This document shows, one piece after another, positions 23,739-32,771 of a stretch of DNA of 64,000 nt. Source of the DNA: Clostridiales bacterium (lineage in GTDB: Bacteria; Bacillota; Clostridia; Lachnospirales; Lachnospiraceae); the NCBI GenBank assembly GCA_018365455.1, contig JAGZJZ010000010.1, positions 1 through 64,000 of the forward strand, given 5' to 3'. Positions within the stretch are counted from its first letter, which is position 1; every line of letters begins with the position of its first letter. The notes under the pieces are model-generated. The model did not search any database and was not told where the DNA came from. It was given only the letters and a program-made list of their open reading frames with translations. The position numbers and the translations under genes were made by a program.

Positions 23739-24560
23739 ATGAATCCAGTATATGAAAAATTGTTAAAATGTTACGAAAGTTTTCGCCAGAAAATAAATTT
23801 CACACCCAGGGCAGCCTTGGTTCTTGGCTCGGGACTGGGAGGATATGCAGATGAAATCCAGGTGGAAGCAGTTCTGGATTACCATGACATAGAAGGGTTC
23901 CCGGTATCCACGGTGCAGGGGCATCAGGGCAGGTTTATCTTCGGATATGTGGGAGAAGTACCGGTTGTTGCCATGCAGGGCAGAGTCCATTATTATGAGG
24001 GGTACCCCATGACAGATGTGGTGCTTCCGGCGAGACTGATGAAGATGATGGGAGCAGAGATCCTGTTTTTAACAAATGCGGCAGGCGGCGTCAATTATGA
24101 TTTTAAAGCCGGTGACTTTATGATGATCACCGATCAGATATCCGATTTTGTTCCATCACCGCTGATAGGACCGAACATCGATGAACTGGGTCCCAGATTC
24201 TGTGACATGAGCCAGATCTATGATCACAAGCTTCAGGATATCCTGCGCAATACTGCAAAAGATCTGGGCATTGACTTAAAAGAAGGGGTATACATCCAGT
24301 TATCGGGACCTAATTTTGAATCCCCCCAGGAAGTGAAAATGTGCCGGATTCTGGGAGCGGATGCGGTTGGAATGAGCACAGCCTGTGAAGCAATTGCTGC
24401 GAATCACATGGGAATGAAGATCTGCGGTATTTCCTGTATATCCAATCTGGGATGCGGTATGACAGAGACACCGCTGAGCCATAGTGAGGTTCAGGAGACG
24501 GCTGACCGTGTGGCACCGCTTTTCAAACAGTTGGTGACAGAAGCGATTAAACGTATGTAG
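23739..24560 (+). CDS. punA: Purine-nucleoside phosphorylase, trimeric type
   Basis: Cytosolic enzyme splitting guanosine/inosine-type nucleosides with phosphate into base and ribose 1-phosphate. Phosphate loop VLGSGLGGYAD (near 29-39), QGHQGRF, QGRVHYYEGYPM, TNAAGGVN and the base-binding LSGPNFESPQEVKM are intact. 273 residues fits the trimeric class rather than hexameric DeoD. AAGGAGG precedes ATG 23739. It stands directly upstream of a nucleoside importer operon, so it likely degrades what that system brings in. Confidence 0.94.
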   Translation: MNPVYEKLLKCYESFRQKINFTPRAALVLGSGLGGYADEIQVEAVLDYHDIEGFPVSTVQGHQGRFIFGYVGEVPVVAMQGRVHYYEGYPMTDVVLPARLMKMMGAEILFLTNAAGGVNYDFKAGDFMMITDQISDFVPSPLIGPNIDELGPRFCDMSQIYDHKLQDILRNTAKDLGIDLKEGVYIQLSGPNFESPQEVKMCRILGADAVGMSTACEAIAANHMGMKICGISCISNLGCGMTETPLSHSEVQETADRVAPLFKQLVTEAIKRM

Positions 24561-24583
24561 AACCTGAATTTCATAACCAGTAC

Positions 24584-24617
24584 GTGCAGATATCAGAGCG
24601 CAATTTCAAAACACGCT
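24584..24617. repeat. MITE-like repeat, right half
   Basis: The segment with CAGAGCGCAATTTCAAAACA followed by CGCTGC aligns with CCAGAAAGCAATTTTAAAAC and ACGCGCC of the full copy. Located between pnp and the importer operon. Confidence 0.5.
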
Positions 24618-24720
24618 GCGGTCAGCGATTTTAAAGTATAAGAAATCAGATAGTGAGGAACACTAATCGAAAAGAGCAGCATCAATATAGATACTGCAGA
24701 TTCTGGTTAGGAGGGCTATT

Positions 24721-26064
24721 ATGAAAAAATTACTATCTGTATTTCTTTGCATTTGCATATTAGGATGCGGTCTTGCGGGATGCGCAAGCAATAATAATAC
24801 TGAAAACACAAAGCAGACGGAGGCAAAAGAGACAGCGGGCAATGACTCGGCAGCTAAAGAGTCAGATGGAAAAGAGCAAACGGGCAATGACTCGGCTGCA
24901 AATGAGTCAGATGGAAACAGTGCGCTGAAAATTGCAATTGTTACAAGTGGATCCGGGGTGGATGACGGAACATTTAATCAAAATATCTACAGCGGCATCC
25001 AGTCATTTATTGAAAAATATCCGGATGCTACAGTAAAGCCGGTTCAGGAGTCTTCCGGGGACAGCGCAGCTGCAGTCACCGCTGTTGCGGATATTGCCCC
25101 GGACTATGATGTAGTTGTCTGCTGCGGGTTTCAATTTTCCCAGATTGCAGAAACGGCCAAAGACAATCCTGATGTAAACTTTATTCTCGTTGATTCCAAT
25201 CCGGCATATGAAGACGGCAGTGAAGCAGATCTTCCAAATATCTGTGCCATGACATTTGCGGAACAGGAAAGCGGATTTATGGCTGGAATGGCAGCGGCTT
25301 TGGAATCCAAAACGAAGAAGGCTGCATTTATAGGCGGGATCGCTTATCCGTCTAATGTGAATTATCAGTATGGATTTGAATCAGGCGTAAACTATGCAAA
25401 CCAGCAATATAATACTGGTGTGGAACTGGTGGAGCTTCCCTCTTATTCCGGAACAGATGTGACCAATCAGGCTGTAGGCGGAAATTATATCGGCAGTTTT
25501 GCTGACCAGGCTACCGGAAAAGTGATTGGAAATGCATTGATTAAAGAAGGATGTGACATTCTCTTTGTAGTTGCCGGAGATTCCGGAACGGGCGTTTTTA
25601 CGGCAGCAAAAGAAGCAAATGATGTAAAAGTTATAGGCTGCGACACGGACCAGTATGATCTGGGTGCAAAGGGAAGTGAAAATATAGTACTCACTTCTGC
25701 AGTAAAAGTCATGGGGAAAAACGTAGAGAAACAGCTGGAGAACATTGCAAAGGGCAATTTTAAAGGCGGAAATTTCGTGATGAAAGCCGATACGGATTCA
25801 ACCGGATATGTGAAAGAAGCAGGAAGAAACCAGCTCTCTGAGGATTCTATTGCAAAGTTGGATGAAGCTTATGCACGGATACAAAGCGGCGAGATCATTC
25901 CGGCTGCGAATTTTAATAACATCACACCGGATGATTTTCCAGGGTTGACGTCAAAGACCACGATGCAAACAACGGGGCATCAAATTTACAGTACAGCGAG
26001 CTGCGGGGGCTTAGACAATAGCGGCAGCCGACAAGACCAAGTAAGCTTGGCTTTGGCTCGTTGA
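24721..26064 (+). CDS. BMP-family nucleoside-binding lipoprotein
   Basis: Substrate-binding lipoprotein of a BMP/PnrA-type ABC importer for purine nucleosides. Signal peptide with lipobox LAGC, a Glu/Lys/Ser/Asn linker with a duplicated segment (GNDSAAKESDG / GNDSAANESDG), then a Rossmann-like binding fold: KIAIVTSGSGVDDGTFNQN, VVVCCGFQFSQIA, FIGGIAYPSNVN, VIGCDTDQYDLG. The family normally ends near DDFPGL; here about 35 further residues of unlike composition follow (SCGGLDNSGSRQDQ). The ATPase starts 16 nt later. Confidence 0.9.
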   Translation: MKKLLSVFLCICILGCGLAGCASNNNTENTKQTEAKETAGNDSAAKESDGKEQTGNDSAANESDGNSALKIAIVTSGSGVDDGTFNQNIYSGIQSFIEKYPDATVKPVQESSGDSAAAVTAVADIAPDYDVVVCCGFQFSQIAETAKDNPDVNFILVDSNPAYEDGSEADLPNICAMTFAEQESGFMAGMAAALESKTKKAAFIGGIAYPSNVNYQYGFESGVNYANQQYNTGVELVELPSYSGTDVTNQAVGGNYIGSFADQATGKVIGNALIKEGCDILFVVAGDSGTGVFTAAKEANDVKVIGCDTDQYDLGAKGSENIVLTSAVKVMGKNVEKQLENIAKGNFKGGNFVMKADTDSTGYVKEAGRNQLSEDSIAKLDEAYARIQSGEIIPAANFNNITPDDFPGLTSKTTMQTTGHQIYSTASCGGLDNSGSRQDQVSLALAR

Positions 26065-26080
26065 ACGTGGGATATTGAAT

Positions 26081-27658
26081 ATGGAATCAGAATACATCGT
26101 TGAGATGAAAAATATTACAAAACGGTTTCCCGGGATTACAGCCAATGAAAATGTATCCCTCAAAATAAAAAAGGGCGAGATACTGGCCCTTTTAGGTGAG
26201 AATGGAGCAGGAAAATCAACGCTTATGAGCATGTTGTTTGGAATGTATGAACCTGATGAGGGGGAAATATATGTCAGGGGAAAGAGGGAAGTGATCTCTT
26301 CCCCCAATTTTGCATCCCGGCTGAATATTGGGATGGTGCACCAGCATTTTAAACTGGTAAGCGATTATACGATCACAGAAAATATTATTTTGGGAATAGA
26401 GCCCAGAAAATATCTGCTGGGGTTTATTCCGGTTGTCAATAAAAAGGAAGCCAGTGAAAAAATTGCCGGAATTTCCGAAAAATACGGTCTGAAGGTAAAT
26501 CCGGAGCAAATTATAGAAACGGCAGACGTATCGGTGCGGCAGCGTGTGGAAATCTTGAAAATGCTTTACCGGGAGGCGGAAATCCTGATCTTTGATGAAC
26601 CTACAGCAGTGTTAACACCACAGGAAATTCAATTTTTAATGAAGATATTAAAGGGGCTGCGGGAAGACGGAAAAACAATCATTCTGATTACCCACAAACT
26701 AGAAGAGATCAAACAGGTGGCAGACCGGTGTGCAGTATTATGCAGGGGCAAACTTACCGGGATTTTTAACGTTTCCGAAATTTCAACGAGCCAGATGGCA
26801 AAATTAATGGTAGGGAGGGAAGTTAACTTTACACCTCCCAAAAAACCATCTGATTTTAAAGAATGTATATTAAAGGTAGATCACCTTACGGTTAAAAATG
26901 AGACAGGTTTTGAGGTGGTTAATGACGTATCTTTTCAAATACGCCAGGGAGAAATATTTGCCATAGCAGGTGTCTCCGGCAATGGTCAGATTGAGTTAGC
27001 GGATGCAATAGCAGGACTTTTACATGTCCATCAGGGGGCTGTTCTGCTAAATGGAGAGGATATCACACGAGCAGGTATCAGATCCAGGGTTCTTTCCGGC
27101 ATTTCTTATATTCCCGAAGACCGACAGAATTATGGTCTGATAATAGACTTCTCATTAGAAGATAATCTTGTATTAAAATCCTATTTTAAAGAGCCCTTTT
27201 CAAGACGAGGGGTACTGCAGCAGCAGCGGATACGAAGCCATGCCGGAGAACTTATCGAGAAATATGACATCCGATGCAGCAGAGGCAGCCTGACGAAAGT
27301 GCGGACTATGAGCGGAGGCAATCAGCAAAAGGCAATTATAGCCAGGGAAACGCAGAGAGATGCGTCACTGTTGATTTTTGTACAACCTACCAGAGGATTG
27401 GATATCGGTGCGATTGAACGGATTCACAGTCAGATCCTGAAAGAACGGGACCATGGAAAAGCCATTCTGCTGATTTCTCTGGAACTGGAGGAAGTTATGA
27501 ACCTGGCAGATACCATCGGAGTCATTTTTAATGGAAAGCTGAACCGGATAGCGTCTGCAGATCAGCCGAGCACAGAGGAAGTTGGCCAGTTTATGATGGG
27601 AGTGAAGGGAGGCAGGCAAAATGAAGAAACAGATGGTTCCCGCAAGGGAAAAGGATAG
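26081..27658 (+). CDS. Nucleoside ABC transporter ATPase, two ABC domains
   Basis: Tandem-NBD ATPase of the ribose/nucleoside importer class. First domain: Walker A GENGAGKST, Walker B ILIFDEPTAVL; the signature region reads VSVRQRVEIL. Second domain: GVSGNGQ in place of a standard Walker A (usual for this class), signature MSGGNQQKAII, Walker B LLIFVQPTRGLD. 525 residues. ATG 26081 is used (GTGGGA upstream; TTG 26075 also open). Overlaps the first permease gene by 38 bp. Confidence 0.92.
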   Translation: MESEYIVEMKNITKRFPGITANENVSLKIKKGEILALLGENGAGKSTLMSMLFGMYEPDEGEIYVRGKREVISSPNFASRLNIGMVHQHFKLVSDYTITENIILGIEPRKYLLGFIPVVNKKEASEKIAGISEKYGLKVNPEQIIETADVSVRQRVEILKMLYREAEILIFDEPTAVLTPQEIQFLMKILKGLREDGKTIILITHKLEEIKQVADRCAVLCRGKLTGIFNVSEISTSQMAKLMVGREVNFTPPKKPSDFKECILKVDHLTVKNETGFEVVNDVSFQIRQGEIFAIAGVSGNGQIELADAIAGLLHVHQGAVLLNGEDITRAGIRSRVLSGISYIPEDRQNYGLIIDFSLEDNLVLKSYFKEPFSRRGVLQQQRIRSHAGELIEKYDIRCSRGSLTKVRTMSGGNQQKAIIARETQRDASLLIFVQPTRGLDIGAIERIHSQILKERDHGKAILLISLELEEVMNLADTIGVIFNGKLNRIASADQPSTEEVGQFMMGVKGGRQNEETDGSRKGKG

Positions 27659-28718
27659 AGTTGGAGCAGCTATAATCCCTGTGGTTTCCATTGCTTTCAG
27701 CTTTCTGGTATGTGGAGTTATACTGCTGATTTTAAAGAAAAATCCGGTAACGGTATATGGCGATCTGTTAAAGGGATGTGGTCTGCTTCCAAAAGGAAGT
27801 TATGCAGGTTCCAAGAATATGCTGACGGATTTTACCAGCTTCTTAAATGCATGGACCCCACTTCTGTTTTCGGCACTGGCAGTTGCCGCAGCCTTAAAAG
27901 CTGGTCTTTTTAATATCGGTGTATCGGGACAGATGCTGGTATCCGGCTATCTCGCCACAGTTCTGGCCGGATATGGGGACCTGCCTGCATATGTGGCTAA
28001 ACCACTGGTCATTGTAATTGGAATCATAACCGGTGCTCTGATCGGAGGATTGGTTGGAGGACTAAAATACCGCTTTGGCATTAATGAAGTTGTATCTACC
28101 ATAATGATTAATTATATTGCCCAATATGTAATCAGTTTTTTTATAAATACATTTTATATAAACCCCATCTCCCGTCAGTCCAATCCGGTGAGCAAAGCAG
28201 CGAGACTGACCTTGATGGATGTGAAAGCAGGAAATATCAGGATTGATATTCCCCTGGGGATTATTCTGGCAATTGCAGCTGTGGTATGGATGCGTTTTTT
28301 CTTTCAGAAGACCACAGCAGGATTTGAAATAAAGGCAGTTGGTGCCAGCCGCACAGCTGCCAAATATGCAGGAATGAATGTGGGAAAAAATATTGTACTT
28401 GCAATGGTGATTTCCGGAGGGCTTGCAGGATTGGCTGGTGTCACGTACTATCTGGGGTACTTTGGTTCTATTGGTCCCAGAACATTGCCCTCTGCGGGTT
28501 TTGATGGAATTGCGGTTGCACTGCTGGGGGGAAATCAATCTGTCGGTATCTTTTTCTCTTCATTTTTAATTTCCATCATCAGTAAAGGAAGTACCTATAT
28601 GAGTTCGGCATCCGGGGTAGAGGCAGAAATCGCTTCGGTAATCACGGGCCTGATCCTGCTGATTTCTGCATGCAATGCATATTTTTCGCATCGATTAAGC
28701 AAAATGGGAGGTAAGTGA
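27621..28718 (+). CDS. Nucleoside ABC transporter permease 1
   Basis: Membrane permease of the BPD_transp_2 family (365 residues, about ten TM helices). Motifs typical of nucleoside/BMP systems: LKAGLFNIGVSGQMLVSGYL near 90, GINEVVSTIMINYIA, and GFDGIAVALLGG. GGGAGG precedes ATG 27621, which lies inside the ATPase gene. Pairs with the next permease to form the channel. Confidence 0.92.
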   Translation: MKKQMVPAREKDRVGAAIIPVVSIAFSFLVCGVILLILKKNPVTVYGDLLKGCGLLPKGSYAGSKNMLTDFTSFLNAWTPLLFSALAVAAALKAGLFNIGVSGQMLVSGYLATVLAGYGDLPAYVAKPLVIVIGIITGALIGGLVGGLKYRFGINEVVSTIMINYIAQYVISFFINTFYINPISRQSNPVSKAARLTLMDVKAGNIRIDIPLGIILAIAAVVWMRFFFQKTTAGFEIKAVGASRTAAKYAGMNVGKNIVLAMVISGGLAGLAGVTYYLGYFGSIGPRTLPSAGFDGIAVALLGGNQSVGIFFSSFLISIISKGSTYMSSASGVEAEIASVITGLILLISACNAYFSHRLSKMGGK

Positions 28719-29677
28719 TGGAAGGGATAATCATAGATGGACTGTCATTTGCGCTGCCGTTGTTTGTAATGGCAATCGGAGGAATTTATAGTGAGAAAAG
28801 CGGAATCACCAATCTGGCGCTGGAGGGCTTACAGGGGTTTGGGGCATTTTCCGGAGCTTTGGCAGCAGTATTTGCCATGCCTCATTTTGCACCGGAGTCA
28901 CAGATACCTTTTTATATTGCATTGACAGGTGCTGTAATCGGTGGTGTTCTGTATTCTATGCTCCATGCTGTTTTGTGCATTCGTTTCCGCGCAAATCAGG
29001 TAATCAGCGGAGTTGTAATGAATATTCTGGCAATGGCACTGACCTCATTTCTGACGAAACAGATAAACAGCAGCATTTTTTCCAGTCCATCTGATAAATT
29101 TGTTCTGGGTGTATCGGGGCGCTTTCATATACCGGTTTTATCTGAGCTGCCGATAATTGGAGCAGTATTCAAGAATATATATCCATTTGAAATTATTATA
29201 CTGGCAATTATGGTTTTGGCATGGTATATTCTATATAAAACAGGATTTGGCATGCATTTGCGGGCTTGCGGAGATAACCCACATGCAGTGGATGCCGCAG
29301 GGATTTCCGTGGAAAAAGTGCGTTTCCTGGCAGTTGGAGTATCCGGGGCACTCTCAGCAGTAGCGGGTATTAGCTTTGCTTATTCCATTTCATCGAACTT
29401 TTCCTCGGGAATTTATGCCGGATACGGGTACCTTTCCATAGCTGCCATGATATTTGGAAACTGGAGAATCATTCCCACACTGGGTGCCTGTCTGCTGTTT
29501 GGTTTCGCAAGATCGGGCGGATACCAGCTTGTCAGGGTATGGAACATGCCGGGCACATATTCTGATCTGGTGATGATACTGCCTTATGTCTTAACCCTGC
29601 TGCTTCTGGTGTTTTTCTCACGCCAAACCCGCGCGCCGCGTGCTTTGGGTGAGATATATGATAAAGGGAAACGATGA
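28718..29677 (+). CDS. Nucleoside ABC transporter permease 2
   Basis: Second BPD_transp_2 permease, 319 residues, about eight to nine TM helices. EKSGITNLALEGLQGFGAF, FRANQVISGVVMNILA and LSIAAMIFGNW are characteristic. GGGAGG (28706-28711) fits ATG 28718, which overlaps the previous stop by 1 nt; GTG 28715 is also in frame. Completes a lipoprotein-ATPase-permease-permease operon. Confidence 0.92.
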   Translation: MEGIIIDGLSFALPLFVMAIGGIYSEKSGITNLALEGLQGFGAFSGALAAVFAMPHFAPESQIPFYIALTGAVIGGVLYSMLHAVLCIRFRANQVISGVVMNILAMALTSFLTKQINSSIFSSPSDKFVLGVSGRFHIPVLSELPIIGAVFKNIYPFEIIILAIMVLAWYILYKTGFGMHLRACGDNPHAVDAAGISVEKVRFLAVGVSGALSAVAGISFAYSISSNFSSGIYAGYGYLSIAAMIFGNWRIIPTLGACLLFGFARSGGYQLVRVWNMPGTYSDLVMILPYVLTLLLLVFFSRQTRAPRALGEIYDKGKR

Positions 29678-29720
29678 AATACTAACATGCATATAAGGAC
29701 AAGAATTCGAAAAGATTAAA

Positions 29721-29857
29721 ATGCAAATAAACCAACAGATAAATTTTATAAATAAAGAGTAGGGGAGAATGACATGAATATACGATAGATGCAAATAGAC
29801 TAACAGATAAATTTCAAAAATGAAGAATAGGGGGAGAATGACATGAATATACGATTT
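29721..29857 (+). repeat. 69-bp tandem duplication around the amidohydrolase start
   Basis: The segment ATGCAAATARACYAACAGAT through GACATGAATATACGAT occurs twice, at 29721-29788 and 29789-29857. Each copy carries an SD and ATGAATATACGA. In the first copy the frame closes at once (MNIR, TAG, 29774-29788); the second copy is the real start of the amidohydrolase. Confidence 0.85.
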
Positions 29858-31213
29858 TACAATGCCCGGATATTAACGCTGGCAAATGGATTTGAGGTAC
29901 AGCGGGGAGAAGTACACGTAAAAGGAAGCCTGATTTCCTATGTGGGAGAGGGAAGCCTGAAAGAAGATTTTGGCATGGAAAGGAACTCGCACGATTCTTC
30001 CACCTCGTTTCAGTGTGACAATCATGCAGCCCGGCATGGATTATGCGACGGGTACAAGGAAGAACGGGGAAGCTGGGACAGGGAAATCGACTGTGAGGAT
30101 AATTTACTGATGCCCGGATTTAAGAATGCCCATACGCATTCCGGAATGACGTTTCTTCGGTCCTTTGCAGATGATATGCCGCTGCTTGACTGGCTGAACC
30201 AGCAGGTTTTTCCTATGGAGGCCAAGTTAAGTGCAGATGATATCTACCATTTATCAAAGCTTGCAATCATGGAATACCTCACCAGCGGGATAACGGCTAA
30301 TTTTGATATGTATCTCACTCCGGACACTATAGCACAGGCATCTGTGGATTGCGGCTTTCGGACGGTTATGACCAGTGGTTTAAATGATTTCACCCAGTCA
30401 GTGGATCAGATAGACGCCTGGTATCAAAAATACAACCGTTACCATGAGCTGATCAGTTTTCAGATCGGATTTCACGCAGAATATACCACTTCCCGAGAAT
30501 TGCTGGAGGGAGTGGCTGATCTTGCCGGGAAGTATCATGCACCTGTTTATACCCACAATTCGGAGAGCCTTTCGGAAGTAAAAGGGTGTATAGAACGCAA
30601 TCATATGACGCCTACTGCTTACCTGAATCAATTTGGAATGTTCCGCTATGGCGGAGGAGGATACCACTGCGTGCACATGACAGAGGAAGATCTTAAAATC
30701 TTTCAGGAACATGGGATGTCCGTCATAACCAATCCCGGCTCCAATGCGAAACTGGCAAGCGGTATTGCTCCCATTAAAAGGGTTCTGGAGATGGGCATTA
30801 ACCTGGCAATTGGAACCGATGGTCCGGCAAGCAATAACTGTCTGGATATGTTCCGGGAAATGTTCCTGACAACTGGGCTGGCCAAACTCAGGGAGCAGGA
30901 TGCATCCGTAGTAGATGCCAATCAGGTGCTCTATGCAGCAACCGCCGGGGGTGCCAGGGCAATGGGATTAAAAGACTGTGATACATTACAAGAAGGAAAA
31001 CTGGCGGATCTGATTCTGATTGACCTGAACCAGCCCAATATGCAGCCTGTTAATAATATAACGAAAAATCTAGTATACAGTGGAAGTAAACAAAATGTGA
31101 AACTAACCATGGTGAACGGAAAAGTACTGTATGAGGATGGGAAATTTAATATTGGTGTGGAACCAAGGGAAGTATATGAGAAGGCCAATAAGATAACAGA
31201 GAGCAAAAAATAA
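29843..31213 (+). CDS. Amidohydrolase, MTA/SAH/adenosine deaminase type
   Basis: Zinc hydrolase of the MtaD/SsnA/AtzC group that deaminates adenosine-like substrates or guanine. Metal motif NAHTHSGMTFLRSFADDMPL, then HAEYTTSREL, HCVHMTEEDL, and AIGTDGPASNN with the catalytic Asp. The LLDWLNQQVFPMEAKL segment is typical of MtaD. 456 residues: about 35 more than usual because of a polar insert (near 37-80, rich in His, Asp, Ser, Cys) in the N-terminal beta domain. Lies behind the nucleoside importer, supporting purine nucleoside salvage; exact substrate unknown. Confidence 0.88.
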   Translation: MNIRFYNARILTLANGFEVQRGEVHVKGSLISYVGEGSLKEDFGMERNSHDSSTSFQCDNHAARHGLCDGYKEERGSWDREIDCEDNLLMPGFKNAHTHSGMTFLRSFADDMPLLDWLNQQVFPMEAKLSADDIYHLSKLAIMEYLTSGITANFDMYLTPDTIAQASVDCGFRTVMTSGLNDFTQSVDQIDAWYQKYNRYHELISFQIGFHAEYTTSRELLEGVADLAGKYHAPVYTHNSESLSEVKGCIERNHMTPTAYLNQFGMFRYGGGGYHCVHMTEEDLKIFQEHGMSVITNPGSNAKLASGIAPIKRVLEMGINLAIGTDGPASNNCLDMFREMFLTTGLAKLREQDASVVDANQVLYAATAGGARAMGLKDCDTLQEGKLADLILIDLNQPNMQPVNNITKNLVYSGSKQNVKLTMVNGKVLYEDGKFNIGVEPREVYEKANKITESKK

Positions 31214-31270
31214 CAATTTATAAAAATTAATGTATATCATACATTAAAATTTCATTTAAGGAGAGATTAT

Positions 31271-32035
31271 ATGCCATATTTTATATATCACAATAAGAAG
31301 TGCTGGTACGAAGAAGCAGGCAGTGGACAGCCCCTGCTTTTTCTCCATGGAAATACCGCGTCCTCCAGGATGTTTGCAGAAACTGAAAAATTATACCGGG
31401 GGAAGTTTAAAACCATATTAATTGATTTTCTGGGACATGGCAGATCAGATCGTCTGGATATCTTTCAGACCGATCTGTGGTTTGATGAGGCACAGCAGGT
31501 AATTGCATTTTTAGATCAGACTGGCTATAAAAAAGTAAACCTTATAGGAAGCAGCGGCGGTGCCCAGGTGGCAATCAATGTGGCACTGGAGAGACCGGAT
31601 CTGGTAAATAAAGTAATTGCGGACAGTTTTGAAGGAGAGGTGCCGTTAAAAGCATTTGTGGAAAATGTAATCGAAGACAGAGAAGCATCCAAACAGGATG
31701 AAGGAACAAGATCTTTTTATATATTTAATCATGGAGAAGGCTGGGAACAGGTTGTGGACAATGATACAAAGGCGATCCATGATCATTACATAGGGATCGG
31801 TAAATTTTTTCATAAATCTTTATCAGAACTGCAAGCTGAAATTTTACTGACGGGAAGCCGCGAAGACGAGTTTGCCACACCCCAGTTTTATGAAGAGGTG
31901 TATCAGGGACTGGTTAAGAAGATTGGGCATGGCAAAATAAAGCTGTTTGAAAAAGGCGGACATCCGGCATTATTGTCCAACGGGCAGGAATTTTATGAGA
32001 CGGCATGCAGTTTTTTTGAGAAGGAAAGTGTTTGA
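31271..32035 (+). CDS. Alpha/beta-fold hydrolase
   Basis: 254-residue cytosolic hydrolase. Oxyanion region LFLHGNTASSRM, DFLGHGRSD, nucleophile elbow GSSGGAQ (Ser near 97), acid Asp in TGSREDEFATP and His in KGGHPALL complete the triad. Substrate unknown; it follows the amidohydrolase after 57 nt and may share its transcript. Its stop TGA is formed by a MITE-like arm (GTGTTTGAAAAT, 32029-32040). Confidence 0.88.
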   Translation: MPYFIYHNKKCWYEEAGSGQPLLFLHGNTASSRMFAETEKLYRGKFKTILIDFLGHGRSDRLDIFQTDLWFDEAQQVIAFLDQTGYKKVNLIGSSGGAQVAINVALERPDLVNKVIADSFEGEVPLKAFVENVIEDREASKQDEGTRSFYIFNHGEGWEQVVDNDTKAIHDHYIGIGKFFHKSLSELQAEILLTGSREDEFATPQFYEEVYQGLVKKIGHGKIKLFEKGGHPALLSNGQEFYETACSFFEKESV

Positions 32036-32043
32036 AAATAGCT
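32029..32043. repeat. MITE-like repeat left arm overlapping hydrolase stop
   Basis: GTGTTTGAAAATAGC matches the left arm of the dispersed repeat and supplies the final Val and TGA of the upstream gene. The gap to the next gene (32036-32268) otherwise shows only a small AT-rich hairpin (GATTTTTGTAAAAAATC). Confidence 0.45.
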
Positions 32044-32268
32044 TATGAGGTTCAGTGGAACGCTTGGTGCAGACGTGCTGCGGGGCTTAGTGAGACGTTG
32101 TAGTAGTAATGTAAAAGTTTCTACTATAATCATTACATGGATTTTTGTAAAAAATCAATGAATAGTTATATAAAAATATAATAATTAGGATAAATTAAAC
32201 TTATGATCCATTATAATTTTATCATATCTTGCATAAAATAAGAGTCAAATGCAGGAGGTAAGAGCAAT

Positions 32269-32622
32269 ATGGTAGTGGATTATATCGAATTAGGAAAAAG
32301 AATTAAGAAGATAAGAAAAAGTAAAGGCATTACCCAAGAACAGCTCGCAGAAAATATTGGATTATCAACACAGTATATAAGTAATCTGGAAACTGCAAAA
32401 TCAAAAGGCAGTCTGGAGACAATCGTTAAAATAGCCAATATTTTTGAAGTCTCCGTAGATGAACTATTATGCGACAGTGTAAAGAAATCGAGAGATTTTC
32501 AATTAAATGATATTACCATGGAAATGCGGGATTGTACGAATAAAGAGATGAAAATGATATTAAAAGTTGTGAAGGCGTTAAAAGGAGGGATGAGGGAACA
32601 AACAGATAGCCGTATGTGTTGA
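32269..32622 (+). CDS. XRE-family helix-turn-helix regulator
   Basis: 117 residues. HTH_3 domain at about 6-62: LGKRIKKIRKSKGITQEQLA, IGLSTQYISNLETAKSKGS, VDELLCDS. The C-terminal 50 residues are short and helical, as in many clostridial single-domain regulators. SD AGGAGG precedes ATG. It stands immediately before an Agr-like two-component system in the same direction but with its own terminator, so it could regulate that system (inference). Confidence 0.9.
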   Translation: MVVDYIELGKRIKKIRKSKGITQEQLAENIGLSTQYISNLETAKSKGSLETIVKIANIFEVSVDELLCDSVKKSRDFQLNDITMEMRDCTNKEMKMILKVVKALKGGMREQTDSRMC

Positions 32623-32638
32623 GCGTACGGCTGTTTTT
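32608..32638 (+). terminator. Intrinsic terminator overlapping the XRE stop
   Basis: AGCCGTA (32608-32614) and TACGGCT (32626-32632) pair around an 11-nt loop that contains the stop codon of the XRE gene, followed by GTTTTT. Confidence 0.75.
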
Positions 32639-32771
32639 ATATAAAGTTTGGATAAAGGAAACACTGCGTCTTTATTGCCAATTCAAGCTTTAGGAACTAC
32701 TGGAGTCACACGCAGCAGAGGTGGTACGATAAAGTTGTGGGAATGACATGAATACTATGGAGAGTGGAGTT

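Noticed and set aside
24561..24720. Purine-type riboswitch before the nucleoside importer
   Set aside because: The conserved three-way junction core of purine aptamers was looked for and not found; the gap contains a repeat arm instead.
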